In this document: one piece after another, positions 1 to 8,425 of the stretch
How positions within the stretch are numbered: the first letter of the stretch is position 1
Layout: every line of letters begins with the position of its first letter
Origin: Anaerolineales bacterium
Lineage (GTDB): Bacteria > Chloroflexota > Anaerolineae > Anaerolineales > Villigracilaceae
Direction of reading: 5' to 3'
Length of the DNA: 34,098 nucleotides
Assembly: GCA_014379595.1 (NCBI GenBank)
Contig: JACMLM010000065.1
Location: forward strand, 1 to 34,098
Position numbers and translations under genes: made by a program
Notes under the pieces: model-generated
Seen by the model: only the letters and a program-made list of their open reading frames with translations
The model's database searches: none
What the model was told of the DNA's origin: nothing

Positions 1-30
1 GTGCTCTCCCAATTTCAAAGTCGCGTTCAC
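1..30 (-). CDS. possible 5' end of a gene leaving the window
   Basis: On the minus strand a strong Shine-Dalgarno (GGAGG, positions 40-36) lies 5 nt before a GTG at 30-28, which opens 10 codons (MNATLKLGEH) to the window edge. A second GTG at 34 (MSERDFEIGRA) is also open but only 1 nt from the Shine-Dalgarno. The product cannot be identified from so few residues. The call rests only on the ribosome-binding site and an open frame, so it is weak. Confidence 0.25.
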   Translation of the reverse strand, partial: MNATLKLGEH

Positions 31-363
31 TCACACCTCCGGGGATTAAAAATGAAAGAACCCACCCAAAAACAATTTGCCACACGATCCGCAGGATGTA
101 TCCCTGTGTAACGCATGAAACAGTTTTCAAGCAGACTCTATAGTTCAATATTTATACTATGAGATGGCGTAGTGTCAATCTTTTTATTCAGTGAATATTA
201 CTTGCTGCAATAGCATATTGAAATCAAAATCATCATTGCACAATCTCTGCGGGTCATTATCATTATTCAAATGGTGTTTTGTGTAATGATTGGAAATGAA
301 CTAAAAAATGAGAAGAAAATTAGGGAAGTGTGGTTAAATTCAAACTTCTCAAGGAGAAAAAAG
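31..363. other. intergenic region, 5' of the methyltransferase gene
   Basis: No convincing gene is visible. The stretch is AT-rich and would hold the divergent promoters of the gene leaving the window and of the methyltransferase. An upstream ATG at 271 extends the methyltransferase frame, but the added 31 residues are Lys/Asn-rich and have no ribosome-binding site, so I treat 271-363 as untranslated. No clear -35/-10 pair was found. Confidence 0.4.
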
Positions 364-1191
364 ATGACCGAAAATCTGGATGACCTAAACAAGGAAACTC
401 GCGAGGCTTGGGAATTAAATGCAGAGGTTTGGGACAATCGGATGGGCGATGAAGGCAATGACTTCTTCAATATTCTATGCTGGCCTGCTCTCGCTTCTTT
501 ACTTGATGCTTCGACAACGCTCAGCACAGGCCTGAAATCTGATTCCCACATCCTGGATATTGCCTGCGGTAACGGCCTGACCACTCGCAAACTCGCCGAA
601 CTTGGTGCAAAAATTACGGCCTTTGACTTTTCATCCAAACTGATCGAAAAAGCAAAAGCAAGACTCGCCAATTACCAATCACAAATTACTTTTGAAATAA
701 TAGACGCCACCAATGAATCTCAACTACTCTCCCTTGGCGAAAATAAATTTGACTCTGCCATCTCCAACATGGCTCTATTTGACATGGCAGATATCGAAAC
801 ATTGTTTCGTGTCTTGCCAAAATTACTAAAACCAAAAGGCACTTTCGTCTTCAGTATCACCCATCCAGCTTTCAACAATGCATCAGCCATGCACGTTGCA
901 GAAGAAATGGACGACGGTGAAATTAAAGATACTTACTCGATCAAGGTCTCCCGCTACATGACCCCTACCCACCAGCGTGGACTTGCTCTTCGCAATCAGC
1001 CCAAGCCACAAGTCTATTTTGACCGTCCGCTTCAATATTATTTAAATTTGGGGTTCAAAAATGGATTCATCCTGGACGGCTTTGAAGAACGTGCCTTTCC
1101 TCCTGATGCACCGCAAATGTTTCCACTAGGCTGGGGAGGAAAATTTAGTGAACTTCCGCCTGTTCTCATTGCAAGAATGAGGCTTATATAA
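364..1191 (+). CDS. class I SAM-dependent methyltransferase
   Basis: Predicted to transfer a methyl group from S-adenosylmethionine to an unknown small molecule in the cytoplasm. Motif I, LDIACGNG, is at about residues 64-71. An acidic/aromatic strand (ITAFDFSS) follows about 20 residues later, as in Rossmann-fold methyltransferases of the Methyltransf_11/25 type. The C-terminal part (YMTPTHQRGLAL, QPKPQVYFDRPLQYYL) resembles the substrate lid of UbiE/SmtA-like enzymes. I chose the ATG at 364 because AAGGAG lies 7-8 nt upstream; the frame is open to an ATG at 271 without a ribosome-binding site. Length is 275 aa. The MFS gene starts 9 nt after its stop, so the two are probably cotranscribed. 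Substrate unknown. Confidence 0.85.
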   Translation: MTENLDDLNKETREAWELNAEVWDNRMGDEGNDFFNILCWPALASLLDASTTLSTGLKSDSHILDIACGNGLTTRKLAELGAKITAFDFSSKLIEKAKARLANYQSQITFEIIDATNESQLLSLGENKFDSAISNMALFDMADIETLFRVLPKLLKPKGTFVFSITHPAFNNASAMHVAEEMDDGEIKDTYSIKVSRYMTPTHQRGLALRNQPKPQVYFDRPLQYYLNLGFKNGFILDGFEERAFPPDAPQMFPLGWGGKFSELPPVLIARMRLI

Positions 1192-1200
1192 TTTCACAGC

Positions 1201-2349
1201 ATGAATTTTATCTATTACATAATTGAATTCCTCGATGAACTCGTCTTTGGCGTTGCCGAAACTGCCTGGCCTTTCATTCGTGATGACCTTCATCTCACCT
1301 ATACACAAATTGGATTACTGCTCAGCCTGCCAGGAATTATAGCCGCGTTCATTGAACCATTCATCGGCATCCTTGGCGATGTATGGAGACGACGTGTTCT
1401 CATTATTGGCGGCGGCATTTTATTCACAGTTTCACTTGCGCTTACAAGCATCGCTAATTCATTTTATATATTGCTTTTTTCATTGATCTTATTTAATCCA
1501 TCTTCTGGTGCATATGTCAGTCTTTCGCAAGCCAATTTGATGGACTCAGACGAAAGCCGCCATGAACAAAACATGGCACGCTGGACTTTTGCAGGTTCAC
1601 TTGGCGTATTGACGGGCCCAATACTTCTTGGGCTTTTTATCTACTTCGGGCTTGGCTGGCGCGGAACATACGCCCTGCTCGCATCCATTTCAACGATTGG
1701 CCTGCTGATTGCCTTAAAATATTTACCAACCGATAAAAAAGCCTCTGCACCATTTCCCAGCTTTAGCATTGTCCTCGAAGGATTTCGCTCTGCATTCTCC
1801 GCGATCAAACGCAAAGAAGTATGGCGCTGGCTTCTCTTGCTTGAATTTGCAGACTTAATGGGCGATGTACTATTCAGTTATCTTGCCTTATATTTTGTAG
1901 ATATTGCACTGGTCACAGAATCACAAGCGGGCATTGCAGTTATCATCTGGCTGCTCATGGGGCTCATCACAGACTTCCTCTTTATTCCATTTATTGATCG
2001 GCAAAAAGATTCGATAAAGTATGTCCGTACCACTGCCTTCATGGAGTTAATTACATTTGCAATTTTTCTTCTTATTCCAGGATTCATCTTTAAACTGGTC
2101 TTCGTTATCTTCGTTAATCTTTTCAATACAGGCTGGTATCCCATTTTGCAAGGCAGGTTATACTCAAGCCTTCCGAATCAAAGCGCAAGCATTATGGCGA
2201 TTAGCGCAGTAACCGCTCCGGTTGCAAAATTTTTTCCGTTTCTGATCGGCTTGCTTGCAGATCAATTCGGCCTCAACAACGCAATGTGGATTCTCTTTCT
2301 CGGCCCCATCGCATTGCTCATCGGTTTACCACGTAAAACAAATGTATAG
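1201..2349 (+). CDS. MFS transporter, 12-TM permease
   Basis: A 382-aa hydrophobic protein of the major facilitator superfamily, expected in the cytoplasmic membrane as a proton-coupled exporter. The loop 2-3 signature is visible as GILGDVWRRR at about residues 57-66. A long, more polar central loop (YLPTDKKASAPFPSF) separates two six-helix halves, and the length suits a 12-TM MFS protein. The first residues (MNFIYYIIEFLDELVFGVAE) begin almost at once with membrane sequence. The start has only a weak, distant GAGG, so translation may be coupled to the methyltransferase ending 9 nt upstream. Its last 8 nt overlap hemW. Drug/multidrug efflux is a reasonable guess; the substrate cannot be read from the sequence. 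Confidence 0.85.
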   Translation: MNFIYYIIEFLDELVFGVAETAWPFIRDDLHLTYTQIGLLLSLPGIIAAFIEPFIGILGDVWRRRVLIIGGGILFTVSLALTSIANSFYILLFSLILFNPSSGAYVSLSQANLMDSDESRHEQNMARWTFAGSLGVLTGPILLGLFIYFGLGWRGTYALLASISTIGLLIALKYLPTDKKASAPFPSFSIVLEGFRSAFSAIKRKEVWRWLLLLEFADLMGDVLFSYLALYFVDIALVTESQAGIAVIIWLLMGLITDFLFIPFIDRQKDSIKYVRTTAFMELITFAIFLLIPGFIFKLVFVIFVNLFNTGWYPILQGRLYSSLPNQSASIMAISAVTAPVAKFFPFLIGLLADQFGLNNAMWILFLGPIALLIGLPRKTNV

Positions 2350-3511
2350 CATCTACCTTCACATTCCATTTTGCAAACATCGCTGTGCCTATTGCGATTT
2401 CAATACATACGCAGGGCAGGAAGATTCGATTCCTGCATATGTCAATGCTTTGATTCAAGAAATCAATTTTGTTGGACTGCACACCCAGAAGAAAAATATA
2501 CATACTGTTTTTTTCGGAGGAGGAACCCCCTCGCTTCTTTCTGGACCTCAATTTGCGTCCATCATGGACGCATTACACGCCGCCTTCACATTCACCGCTG
2601 ACGCAGAGATCAGCATTGAAGCCAATCCAGGCACAGTCTCCGCTGAAAAACTAACCGCGATTCGTAATGCAGGCATCAATCGCATCAGCTTTGGAGTGCA
2701 ATCTGCAAACACAGAAGAACTACATATGCTCGAACGCGAGCATAGTTTTTTTGATGTGATCGAAGCAGTTTCCTTAGCGCGAAAAGCAGGCTTCGATAAT
2801 CTGAATCTCGATCTAATTTATGGCTTACCCGAACAAACTTTATCCACCTGGCAAAGCACTGTTAAACGAATTTTAGATTTACATCCCGAGCATATCTCTG
2901 CATATGCACTTACTCTTGAACACGGAACTCCATTTGGAAGATGGTCATCGAAAGGGTTATTACCTCTCCCAGACCCAGATCTCGCTGCCGAAATGTATGA
3001 ATGGGCCTGCGATACTCTCGAACAAAATGGATATGTGCAATATGAAATATCTAATTGGGCAAAGCCAAATCGAGAATGTCGTCACAACTTGCAATATTGG
3101 CGCTCGCTTCCTTATTTAGCTTTTGGCGCGGGCGCACACGGATATGCCGATGGTTATCGCTATTCAAATGCTCTAAGAATCAAAACGTATATTGAACGAC
3201 TTACCAATCACCAATTACCAATCACCAATTATCAATTTCCTTTATCTCCCGCAACTAGTAATCAACATAAACAAACACCAAAAGATGATATGTCTGAATA
3301 CATGTTAAATAATCTCAGGCTAACGAATGCTGGAGTCGCTGAATCAGATTTCAGCTTAAGATTCGGAAGCGGGCTTTTGGACATTTATCCAAAAGAGATT
3401 CAAGAACTTGTCCAAAATGGTCTGTTAGAAAGAAAGAATCCAGGAATTTATACCCTTACCAAGCGCGGCAAACTTCTCGGCAATCAGGTCTTTATAAGGT
3501 TCGTTGAATAA
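2342..3511 (+). CDS. hemW: HemW-like radical SAM protein (heme chaperone family)
   Basis: A 389-aa radical SAM protein of the HemN/HemW family. The N-terminus MYSIYLHIPFCKHRCAYCDF carries the CxxxCxxC cluster ligands (C11, C15, C18) that coordinate a 4Fe-4S cluster. It is followed by FFGGGTPSLL, IEANPGT, ISFGVQS and LDLIYGLP, all typical of this family. HemW proteins bind heme and were long misannotated as oxygen-independent coproporphyrinogen oxidase. True HemN has a longer N-terminus, so HemW fits better. I start at 2342, overlapping the MFS stop by 8 nt; the frame is open upstream to 2255, but that extension is not family-like. A heptamer repeat at 3203-3237 adds a low-complexity stretch (about residues 288-299) before the C-terminal winged-helix part. 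Confidence 0.88.
   Translation: MYSIYLHIPFCKHRCAYCDFNTYAGQEDSIPAYVNALIQEINFVGLHTQKKNIHTVFFGGGTPSLLSGPQFASIMDALHAAFTFTADAEISIEANPGTVSAEKLTAIRNAGINRISFGVQSANTEELHMLEREHSFFDVIEAVSLARKAGFDNLNLDLIYGLPEQTLSTWQSTVKRILDLHPEHISAYALTLEHGTPFGRWSSKGLLPLPDPDLAAEMYEWACDTLEQNGYVQYEISNWAKPNRECRHNLQYWRSLPYLAFGAGAHGYADGYRYSNALRIKTYIERLTNHQLPITNYQFPLSPATSNQHKQTPKDDMSEYMLNNLRLTNAGVAESDFSLRFGSGLLDIYPKEIQELVQNGLLERKNPGIYTLTKRGKLLGNQVFIRFVE
3203..3237 (+). repeat. five tandem 7-bp units inside hemW
   Basis: Five consecutive heptamers run ACCAATC, ACCAATT, ACCAATC, ACCAATT, ATCAATT. The unit length is not a multiple of three, so each copy is read in a different frame (protein NHQLPITNYQ). The stretch is in-frame overall and lies in a variable linker. 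Confidence 0.8.
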
Positions 3512-3603
3512 AAAAAACGCCAAAAGCACCTTTTTAATCTGTTAACTCATTGCAAAGCGCAATTTTCCAGTTATGGGGCATAATACGCAAACGGAAAAAA
3601 ACT

Positions 3604-4032
3604 ATGGCCACAAAAATATTAGTAATTGACGACGACGTAGCGATCACCGAGTTAATGAGCATGCTGCTCAAAACTCATGGTTTTGAAGTACTTACAACCA
3701 ATAGCGGCTCAGAAGGCATTTCAATCGCCCGGGAAAAAAACCCCAGCGTTGTGCTGCTTGACCTGATGATGCCAGACTTGGATGGATGGCAGGTGAGCAA
3801 GGCGATTCGCGCATTCAGCAACGTTCCCATTCTCATCCTTTCAGCTATCAATGACCCACGTATGGTTGCTAGTGTTTTGGATGCAGGTGCAGACGATTTC
3901 CTCGTCAAGCCTGTGCCAAGCGGCGTGCTTGTGGCACATATCAGGAAGATGGTCAGACGGAATACTGCTCCGCTGAACAACATGAGCCTCAATAATACTG
4001 ACTCGCTTACTTCACAACCGCTTCGCTCTTAA
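3604..4032 (+). CDS. single-domain response regulator (REC only)
   Basis: A 142-aa receiver domain with no output domain. The acidic pocket is D9-D10-D11, the phospho-acceptor is D53 (LLDLMMPD), the switch Ser is S80 (ILSA) and the conserved Lys is K102 (LVKP). About 20 polar residues follow the domain (NNMSLNNTDSLTSQ) and look disordered. Such stand-alone receivers act as phosphate relays or by protein contact, CheY-like. No histidine kinase is adjacent, so the partner is unknown. I start at ATG 3604 (MATKILVIDDD); the frame is open to 3550 but residues there are not REC-like. The gene is 92 nt beyond hemW and ends before a strong bidirectional terminator. Confidence 0.88.
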   Translation: MATKILVIDDDVAITELMSMLLKTHGFEVLTTNSGSEGISIAREKNPSVVLLDLMMPDLDGWQVSKAIRAFSNVPILILSAINDPRMVASVLDAGADDFLVKPVPSGVLVAHIRKMVRRNTAPLNNMSLNNTDSLTSQPLRS

Positions 4033-4059
4033 TCTCAAAACTGATCCCGTTTTAAAAAC

Positions 4060-4092
4060 AAGTCCGTCACTTTCACAGTGACGGACTTTTCT
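4060..4092. terminator. bidirectional rho-independent terminator
   Basis: Perfect 11-bp arms (AAGTCCGTCAC / GTGACGGACTT) enclose a 7-nt loop. A T-rich tract follows on the plus strand (TTTTCTT) and, read on the minus strand, GTTTTTAAAAC follows. It lies between the convergent response regulator and alpha/beta hydrolase genes and can serve both. Confidence 0.9.
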
Positions 4093-4111
4093 TATTCGTA
4101 TTTTGCTCTTG

Positions 4112-4882
4112 TTAAGATGAGCTTAGGCTGCTCAAACCGGCAGCGGTTTCTTTTGCGAATTCCATCATTGGCATATGACCAGCGCCTTTCAGCTCAACAA
4201 AATTCGCAGAAGGCACAGCCGCCTTAATTTCCTTTGCACGGTCAATCGGAACTAATGCATCTGCATCGCCATGGATGAGCACAAGCGGAAAGTTAAATGC
4301 TGCAATAAGTGATGTTAGATCCTCACGTTCAGCCATCGCTTTCAATGCGCCGCTCACGCCAGCCTGGCTTTGTTTCTCTATGGCACCGCGTACAAACGCC
4401 TGCACACGCGCGTCCGCAGAGAGTTTTGGCGTCATTGCTTCCACAACTACACTCACGCCCTTCTCGGTTACATCAGCAGCGGTTTTATATCTTCCTTCTT
4501 TACGCTCGGGCGGATCACCCGCAGCTTGAGAAGAGACCAAACCCAATCCGCTTACCCGATCTGGATATTTTTTCGCGAAAGCCAAAGCAACATAACCACC
4601 CATAGAATGACCTGCTATTGCGGTTTTCTCAACTCCTAAATGGTCAAGCAAACCAGCAAGATCATCAGCCATATCTGACATCGTATATTGCGATTCAATT
4701 GTCGTAGACTGACCTAACCCTCGCAAGTCGGGCAGGATAAGGTCAAATTTATCTTCTAATGATGGGATGACTTCATTCCATGAGCTGGAATCTAATGGGA
4801 AACCATGCACAAGCATTAGAGGAGTCCCTTTGCCACGACGTTCATAAGCGATGTCTATTCCATTTACAGTAACTTTGTTCAT
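4112..4882 (-). CDS. alpha/beta hydrolase
   Basis: A 256-aa alpha/beta-fold hydrolase, probably a cytoplasmic esterase or C-C hydrolase. The nucleophile elbow is GHSMGG (Ser93), the oxyanion region is LVHGFPLDSSSW, the acid is in HGDADALVP and the catalytic His is in GAGHMPM near the C-terminus. All three triad residues are present. Length and order fit the AB_hydrolase_1 family (RsbQ/esterase-like). GGAGAGG lies about 10 nt upstream of the ATG. It is the last gene of the minus-strand run, 21 nt after the exonuclease gene. The substrate is not recognisable. Confidence 0.88.
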   Translation of the reverse strand: MNKVTVNGIDIAYERRGKGTPLMLVHGFPLDSSSWNEVIPSLEDKFDLILPDLRGLGQSTTIESQYTMSDMADDLAGLLDHLGVEKTAIAGHSMGGYVALAFAKKYPDRVSGLGLVSSQAAGDPPERKEGRYKTAADVTEKGVSVVVEAMTPKLSADARVQAFVRGAIEKQSQAGVSGALKAMAEREDLTSLIAAFNFPLVLIHGDADALVPIDRAKEIKAAVPSANFVELKGAGHMPMMEFAKETAAGLSSLSSS

Positions 4883-4903
4883 TTTATCTACCTCTCCACT
4901 TTC

Positions 4904-5440
4904 TCATTTCCACTTTACATCTACTTTTAATTTACTGCCTAATCTTGATTTATAAAAAATATGACCATTGTCACGTCCAAATTCATACACGCGGCGCGTG
5001 ATATCTACATCCGCTTTGCAGTATTCGGCTACTTTATCCAACTCGCCCGCACGAAACCATGAAACAGATTGTACACCGTCTGCTGTTTTGGTGGCGCCAA
5101 GGCTTGCGCTTGCAATACTATCCAGACTGACTCGAAAGCCAAGGATCTTTTGCAGGTCGAGGAGCATGTCAAGGGTTGGGAGCGAGGCGAAGCGCATATC
5201 TGGCGCGTAAGGTTGAAGCACTAAGTAGTCAAATCCACGCAAGTTAAATCCAATGACCTTTGTTGCTGATTTCAATTCTTCAAGCAAAGTAGGAATATCA
5301 TTTTCCCAATAGACTGCGAAATCATTTCTTTGCGTAGACCATGTGACACCGCATGCAACGCGAAGTTTCGCGATGTTCTCACGTCCACCAACATCGTCAA
5401 ACAAATTTTGCGATTCCAGATCAAAGAAGACGAGATTCAT
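4904..5440 (-). CDS. DEDD-superfamily 3'-5' exonuclease-like protein
   Basis: A 178-aa RNase H-fold protein. Exo I is seen as FFDLES (D7, E9). Exo II is GFNLRGFDYLVL (D71). Exo III is EYCKADVDITRRVY with the YxxxD pattern (Y140, D144), placing it in the DEDDy group. All four metal-binding acids are present, so catalysis is likely; the substrate could be DNA or RNA. Related stand-alone proteins are often annotated as ribonuclease H-like or YprB-like. The start overlaps the stop of the CCA-type gene by 4 nt (ATGA), suggesting translational coupling. A role in tRNA or RNA 3'-end trimming fits that neighbour but is inference. Confidence 0.72.
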   Translation of the reverse strand: MNLVFFDLESQNLFDDVGGRENIAKLRVACGVTWSTQRNDFAVYWENDIPTLLEELKSATKVIGFNLRGFDYLVLQPYAPDMRFASLPTLDMLLDLQKILGFRVSLDSIASASLGATKTADGVQSVSWFRAGELDKVAEYCKADVDITRRVYEFGRDNGHIFYKSRLGSKLKVDVKWK

Positions 5441-7101
5441 GATGGTCCTTTCGCCAATTCTTCGCGCGCAAATGACAGAGCCTGCTCACGATTTTCAATT
5501 TTTCCCGCGGCTTGATTCTCGCGAATAGATTCCAATAACTGACCAATTACAGGGCCAGGGTGAATGTTAAGTTCTTTCATCAAATCATTCCCGCCTAATA
5601 ATCGCGGAGGAGAAATGATCTCTTCGGGCCTTTCCCAGTAATTCTCAAGCAGGAGGTGAGCAACCTCAAGATAGGCATTCCAAGTTTCAATGGTGAGGGT
5701 ATGAACGTATATCCCACGCAAGTCGGCGAGGCCGAGTAACACAAGGTCAACACCTGCTTCTCCGCTATCACGGAAGAAACGATAAATGGCTTTTCGTGAA
5801 GGCGTTTGCTTTTCATTTTCCAGGCGATTAGCAAAGAAATGAATTCGCATATGATTTTTAATAATGACGTGCAAACGCTCGACTTCATTAGTGCTTAGGT
5901 TGAATGCTTGCACACGATCCGCAGCAACTTCTGCACCTTTTACATCATGATCAAAGAAACGGGTACGCCCTGATTCTTCAACAGTCTTCGTTTCAGGTTT
6001 GCTCACATCATGATACAAAGCAGAAAAGAAAAGCAATGAGCGAAATGAACGGTCAACATTAAGCGACTTATCAAAGTGCTGTTTAAATCGCGATTGATAA
6101 TGTCCCAACTTCTGGATAAGCAAGTCCGTGAATTTGTCACTTATTTTTTCGGAGCCATGGTCAATGCACAAGGCAGAAATAATCTGGTCAAGATGATCGA
6201 GCACAGCTAGCGTATGAGTCCAGACATCATAGACATGGGGGTCAGATTGTTCCACACCTTTCATGGCAGTCAATTCAGGCATTAAATACGGAAACACACC
6301 CAACATTTCTAACGCGCGCATGGATGCTTCTGGTTTGGGGCCATTGAGTATCTTGAACACTTCATCACGCAGACGTTCCGGAGAAATACGTCCAAGCTGA
6401 TTTGCAGCTTGCTTCATTAACTCACGTGTGTTCTTCTCAATATGAAAGTCAAACGCCGCAGCCTGACGCACCGCTCGCAAAATGCGGACTGGATCATCTG
6501 ATAATGATGTCTGTGAGCATGCACGGATAAGTTTCTCGCGAAGATCGTTTCCACCGTCTAACGGATCGATGATGGTTTCATCGCGCAGGTTATATGCGAT
6601 TGCATTCATGGTGAAATCGCGAGCGCGTAAATCTTCTTCCAAGTTTGCGCCACGATAAACTGCGAAATCCAGAAATATACGCGAGCCGTCTTCATTGGCC
6701 ACTATGACACGGCCAGTATCGCGTTCGTCATCTAAGGGAAGAAAGTCCGCGTTGATGGAGTTGGCTACTTTTCGAGCAAGGGAAATGCCATTCGATGGAA
6801 GAGCAAAATCAAAGTCAGATGATATGCGGGAATCTAAAAGGTCACGCACAGCACCACCGACAAGATAAATTTTCTGGTCAGCAGGCAGAGCATCCATTAT
6901 TTTTTTTATCAAAGGAGGAAGTGTGAAAGAAACAGGCATGAAAGTGATTTCTGGTTTTTCTTTATAACGACTATGTTGTGAAGCACGGAGAGCCTGTTCG
7001 GGCGTGCCGCCTTGCGCTACGATCTTTCCGCGCACACGAGCCACCCAACGGCCTGCGTATGGTGAATGAGTTTGTTCGGGAGGAGGTGTTTGGTCTTGCA
7101 T
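5437..7101 (-). CDS. CCA tRNA nucleotidyltransferase / poly(A) polymerase family with HD domain
   Basis: A 554-aa class II tRNA nucleotidyltransferase-type protein. Residues about 13-57 (PYAGRWVARVRGKIVAQGG) resemble the small DUF5678 module, an unusual N-terminal addition. The catalytic head follows: YLVGGAVRDLL (80-89) then SSDFDFALP with metal ligands D96 and D98. The RNA/neck region contains ARDFTMNAIAY and DDPVRILRAVR. An HD domain (FFSALYHDVSKPET, FFDHDVKGAEV, IIKNHMR) sits in the C-terminal half, as in bacterial HD-type CCA enzymes with phosphatase activity. It would add or repair CCA at tRNA 3' ends; CCA- and poly(A)-adding activities cannot be told apart by eye. It follows hpt by 23 nt and overlaps the exonuclease gene. 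Confidence 0.85.
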   Translation of the reverse strand: MQDQTPPPEQTHSPYAGRWVARVRGKIVAQGGTPEQALRASQHSRYKEKPEITFMPVSFTLPPLIKKIMDALPADQKIYLVGGAVRDLLDSRISSDFDFALPSNGISLARKVANSINADFLPLDDERDTGRVIVANEDGSRIFLDFAVYRGANLEEDLRARDFTMNAIAYNLRDETIIDPLDGGNDLREKLIRACSQTSLSDDPVRILRAVRQAAAFDFHIEKNTRELMKQAANQLGRISPERLRDEVFKILNGPKPEASMRALEMLGVFPYLMPELTAMKGVEQSDPHVYDVWTHTLAVLDHLDQIISALCIDHGSEKISDKFTDLLIQKLGHYQSRFKQHFDKSLNVDRSFRSLLFFSALYHDVSKPETKTVEESGRTRFFDHDVKGAEVAADRVQAFNLSTNEVERLHVIIKNHMRIHFFANRLENEKQTPSRKAIYRFFRDSGEAGVDLVLLGLADLRGIYVHTLTIETWNAYLEVAHLLLENYWERPEEIISPPRLLGGNDLMKELNIHPGPVIGQLLESIRENQAAGKIENREQALSFAREELAKGPS

Positions 7102-7124
7102 TCAATCCCAAATTTAAATATTAA

Positions 7125-7682
7125 TTATAAGGGCGGCTTATATTTATCCAGGTCAACCACGCCGACAAAAGGTAAATTGCGATAATACTCATCAAGATCG
7201 AGGCCGTAGCCAAAGACAAATTTATTTGGAATGGAAAAACCAAGATAGTGAATGGGGACTTCTGCTTCGCGCCGTTCGGGTTTATCCAGCAGCGTACATA
7301 CTTTAAGAGACTTTGGCTGGCGCGTTTCAAGCATATGCAACACTGACGAAATCGTATGCCCGCTATCCACAATATCTTCTACAAGGATTACATTTTTATC
7401 GTGGATGTCAGTTTGCAAATCCAGCGTGACGCGGGCTGAGCCACTTGATTCACGTTTCCCCGCCCCGTAAGATGAAACCGCCATAAAATCGACCATATGC
7501 GGCGATGTGATGTTACGGCTAAGGTCAACCATAAATGGGACGCCACCGCGCAAGATGCAAATAAGCAGTAAATTCCCATCGGGATAATCCACACTGATCT
7601 GCGCACCAAGTTCCTTGATGCGTGCCTGCAGAGTTTCTGTATCTATCAATATTTCTGCGAGCACATCTTTATAATTTTGCAT
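7125..7682 (-). CDS. hpt: hypoxanthine phosphoribosyltransferase
   Basis: A 185-aa purine salvage enzyme that converts hypoxanthine (and usually guanine) plus PRPP to IMP/GMP in the cytoplasm. The PRPP-binding loop is VILVEDIVDSGHT at about residues 98-110. The flexible-loop region (MAVSSYGAGKRESSG) and the purine-recognition segment near the C-terminus (FVFGYGLDLDEYYRNLPFVG) are both typical of bacterial Hpt. Length is normal. It starts 28 nt after tdk, so the two salvage genes are probably cotranscribed. The start lacks a strong Shine-Dalgarno. Confidence 0.95.
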   Translation of the reverse strand: MQNYKDVLAEILIDTETLQARIKELGAQISVDYPDGNLLLICILRGGVPFMVDLSRNITSPHMVDFMAVSSYGAGKRESSGSARVTLDLQTDIHDKNVILVEDIVDSGHTISSVLHMLETRQPKSLKVCTLLDKPERREAEVPIHYLGFSIPNKFVFGYGLDLDEYYRNLPFVGVVDLDKYKPPL

Positions 7683-7710
7683 TTTTTATCTTGAGGCATT
7701 AATGGGTAAA

Positions 7711-8280
7711 CTAACGTGGAACTTCGTGATGCTGTCTACAGCGTGCTTCGTATAATTCAGAAGCGCCAACGATCACAACAGGGTCATCATAACGGGCGGG
7801 TTTTCCATTTACCAATCTTTGAGTACGTGAGGCATCATCACCGCAAACCATGCAGATCGCATGAAGCTTCAACACATCTTCTGCTTCAGACATAAGCACT
7901 GGCATGGAACCAAACGGTTCACCACGGAAGTCTGTATCCAACCCGGCAACGAGAACGCGTATATTGCGGGCAGCTAATTCCTGAGCAATCGTCACAACTT
8001 CGAGGTCAAAGAATTGTGCTTCGTCAATGCCAACAACGGTTGTATCTTTATCAAGTTTTGAACGAATATCTGCGGCTTTTTCTACTGGAATGGCATCAAA
8101 AGTTGAGCCTGCATGAGAAGCGACCTTTTCCACTGCATAGCGAATGTCAATCGATGGTTTGAATACTTGTACTTTTTGTTTGGCGATCTTTGCGCGTACA
8201 AGCCGGCGGATCAATTCATCGGTCTTGCCACTGAACATCGAGCCGCAAACAACTTCAATCGAACCGTGTGTATGGCGCAT
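7711..8280 (-). CDS. tdk: thymidine kinase (type II)
   Basis: A 189-aa TK1-type thymidine kinase that phosphorylates thymidine in the salvage pathway. The P-loop is GSMFSGKT (residues 13-20), the Walker B-like strand is [11 protein letters not shown], and the zinc/lasso region has CMVCG and a later CRQHH. I choose ATG 8280 ([11 protein letters not shown]) because GAGAGG lies about 4 nt upstream. An upstream in-frame ATG at 8295 would add MTRGF, but those bases belong to the left arm of a dispersed GTCATTGC repeat. It opens the run tdk-hpt-cca-exonuclease-hydrolase. Confidence 0.93.
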   Translation of the reverse strand: MRHTHGSIEVVCGSMFSGKTDELIRRLVRAKIAKQKVQVFKPSIDIRYAVEKVASHAGSTFDAIPVEKAADIRSKLDKDTTVVGIDEAQFFDLEVVTIAQELAARNIRVLVAGLDTDFRGEPFGSMPVLMSEAEDVLKLHAICMVCGDDASRTQRLVNGKPARYDDPVVIVGASELYEARCRQHHEVPR

Positions 8281-8290
8281 AAAACCTCTC

Positions 8291-8332
8291 GTCATTGCGA
8301 GTAAAACTCTATTGGCCTAACCGAGCAATGAC
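8291..8332. repeat. dispersed GTCATTGC...GCAATGAC palindrome
   Basis: Perfect 8-bp inverted termini, GTCATTGC (8291-8298) and GCAATGAC (8325-8332), flank 26 nt. The termini resemble those of the larger element inside the helicase gene at 19649-19757 (ATGTCATTGCGAG). It lies just upstream of tdk. Confidence 0.55.
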
Positions 8333-8346
8333 ATAAAATAGATTAT

Positions 8347-8382
8347 GAAAACAGGCAGATGCTTAAGCATCTGCCTGTCTAG
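8347..8382 (-). terminator. terminator after rpmE
   Basis: A perfect 28-bp palindrome (8351-8378; arms ACAGGCAGATGCTT / AAGCATCTGCCTGT) is followed on the minus strand by TTTTCATAAT. It lies 48 nt beyond the rpmE stop and would end the rplU-rpmA-rpmE transcript before tdk. The T-tract is short, so termination may be partial. Confidence 0.65.
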
Positions 8383-8425
8383 TTTACCTGAGAAACCTTT
8401 ACCTGACAAAGCAACTACAAAATTA

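Noticed and set aside
8281-8295. Five-residue upstream extension of thymidine kinase (MTRGF)
   Set aside because: It is encoded partly by a dispersed repeat, and the Shine-Dalgarno fits ATG 8280.
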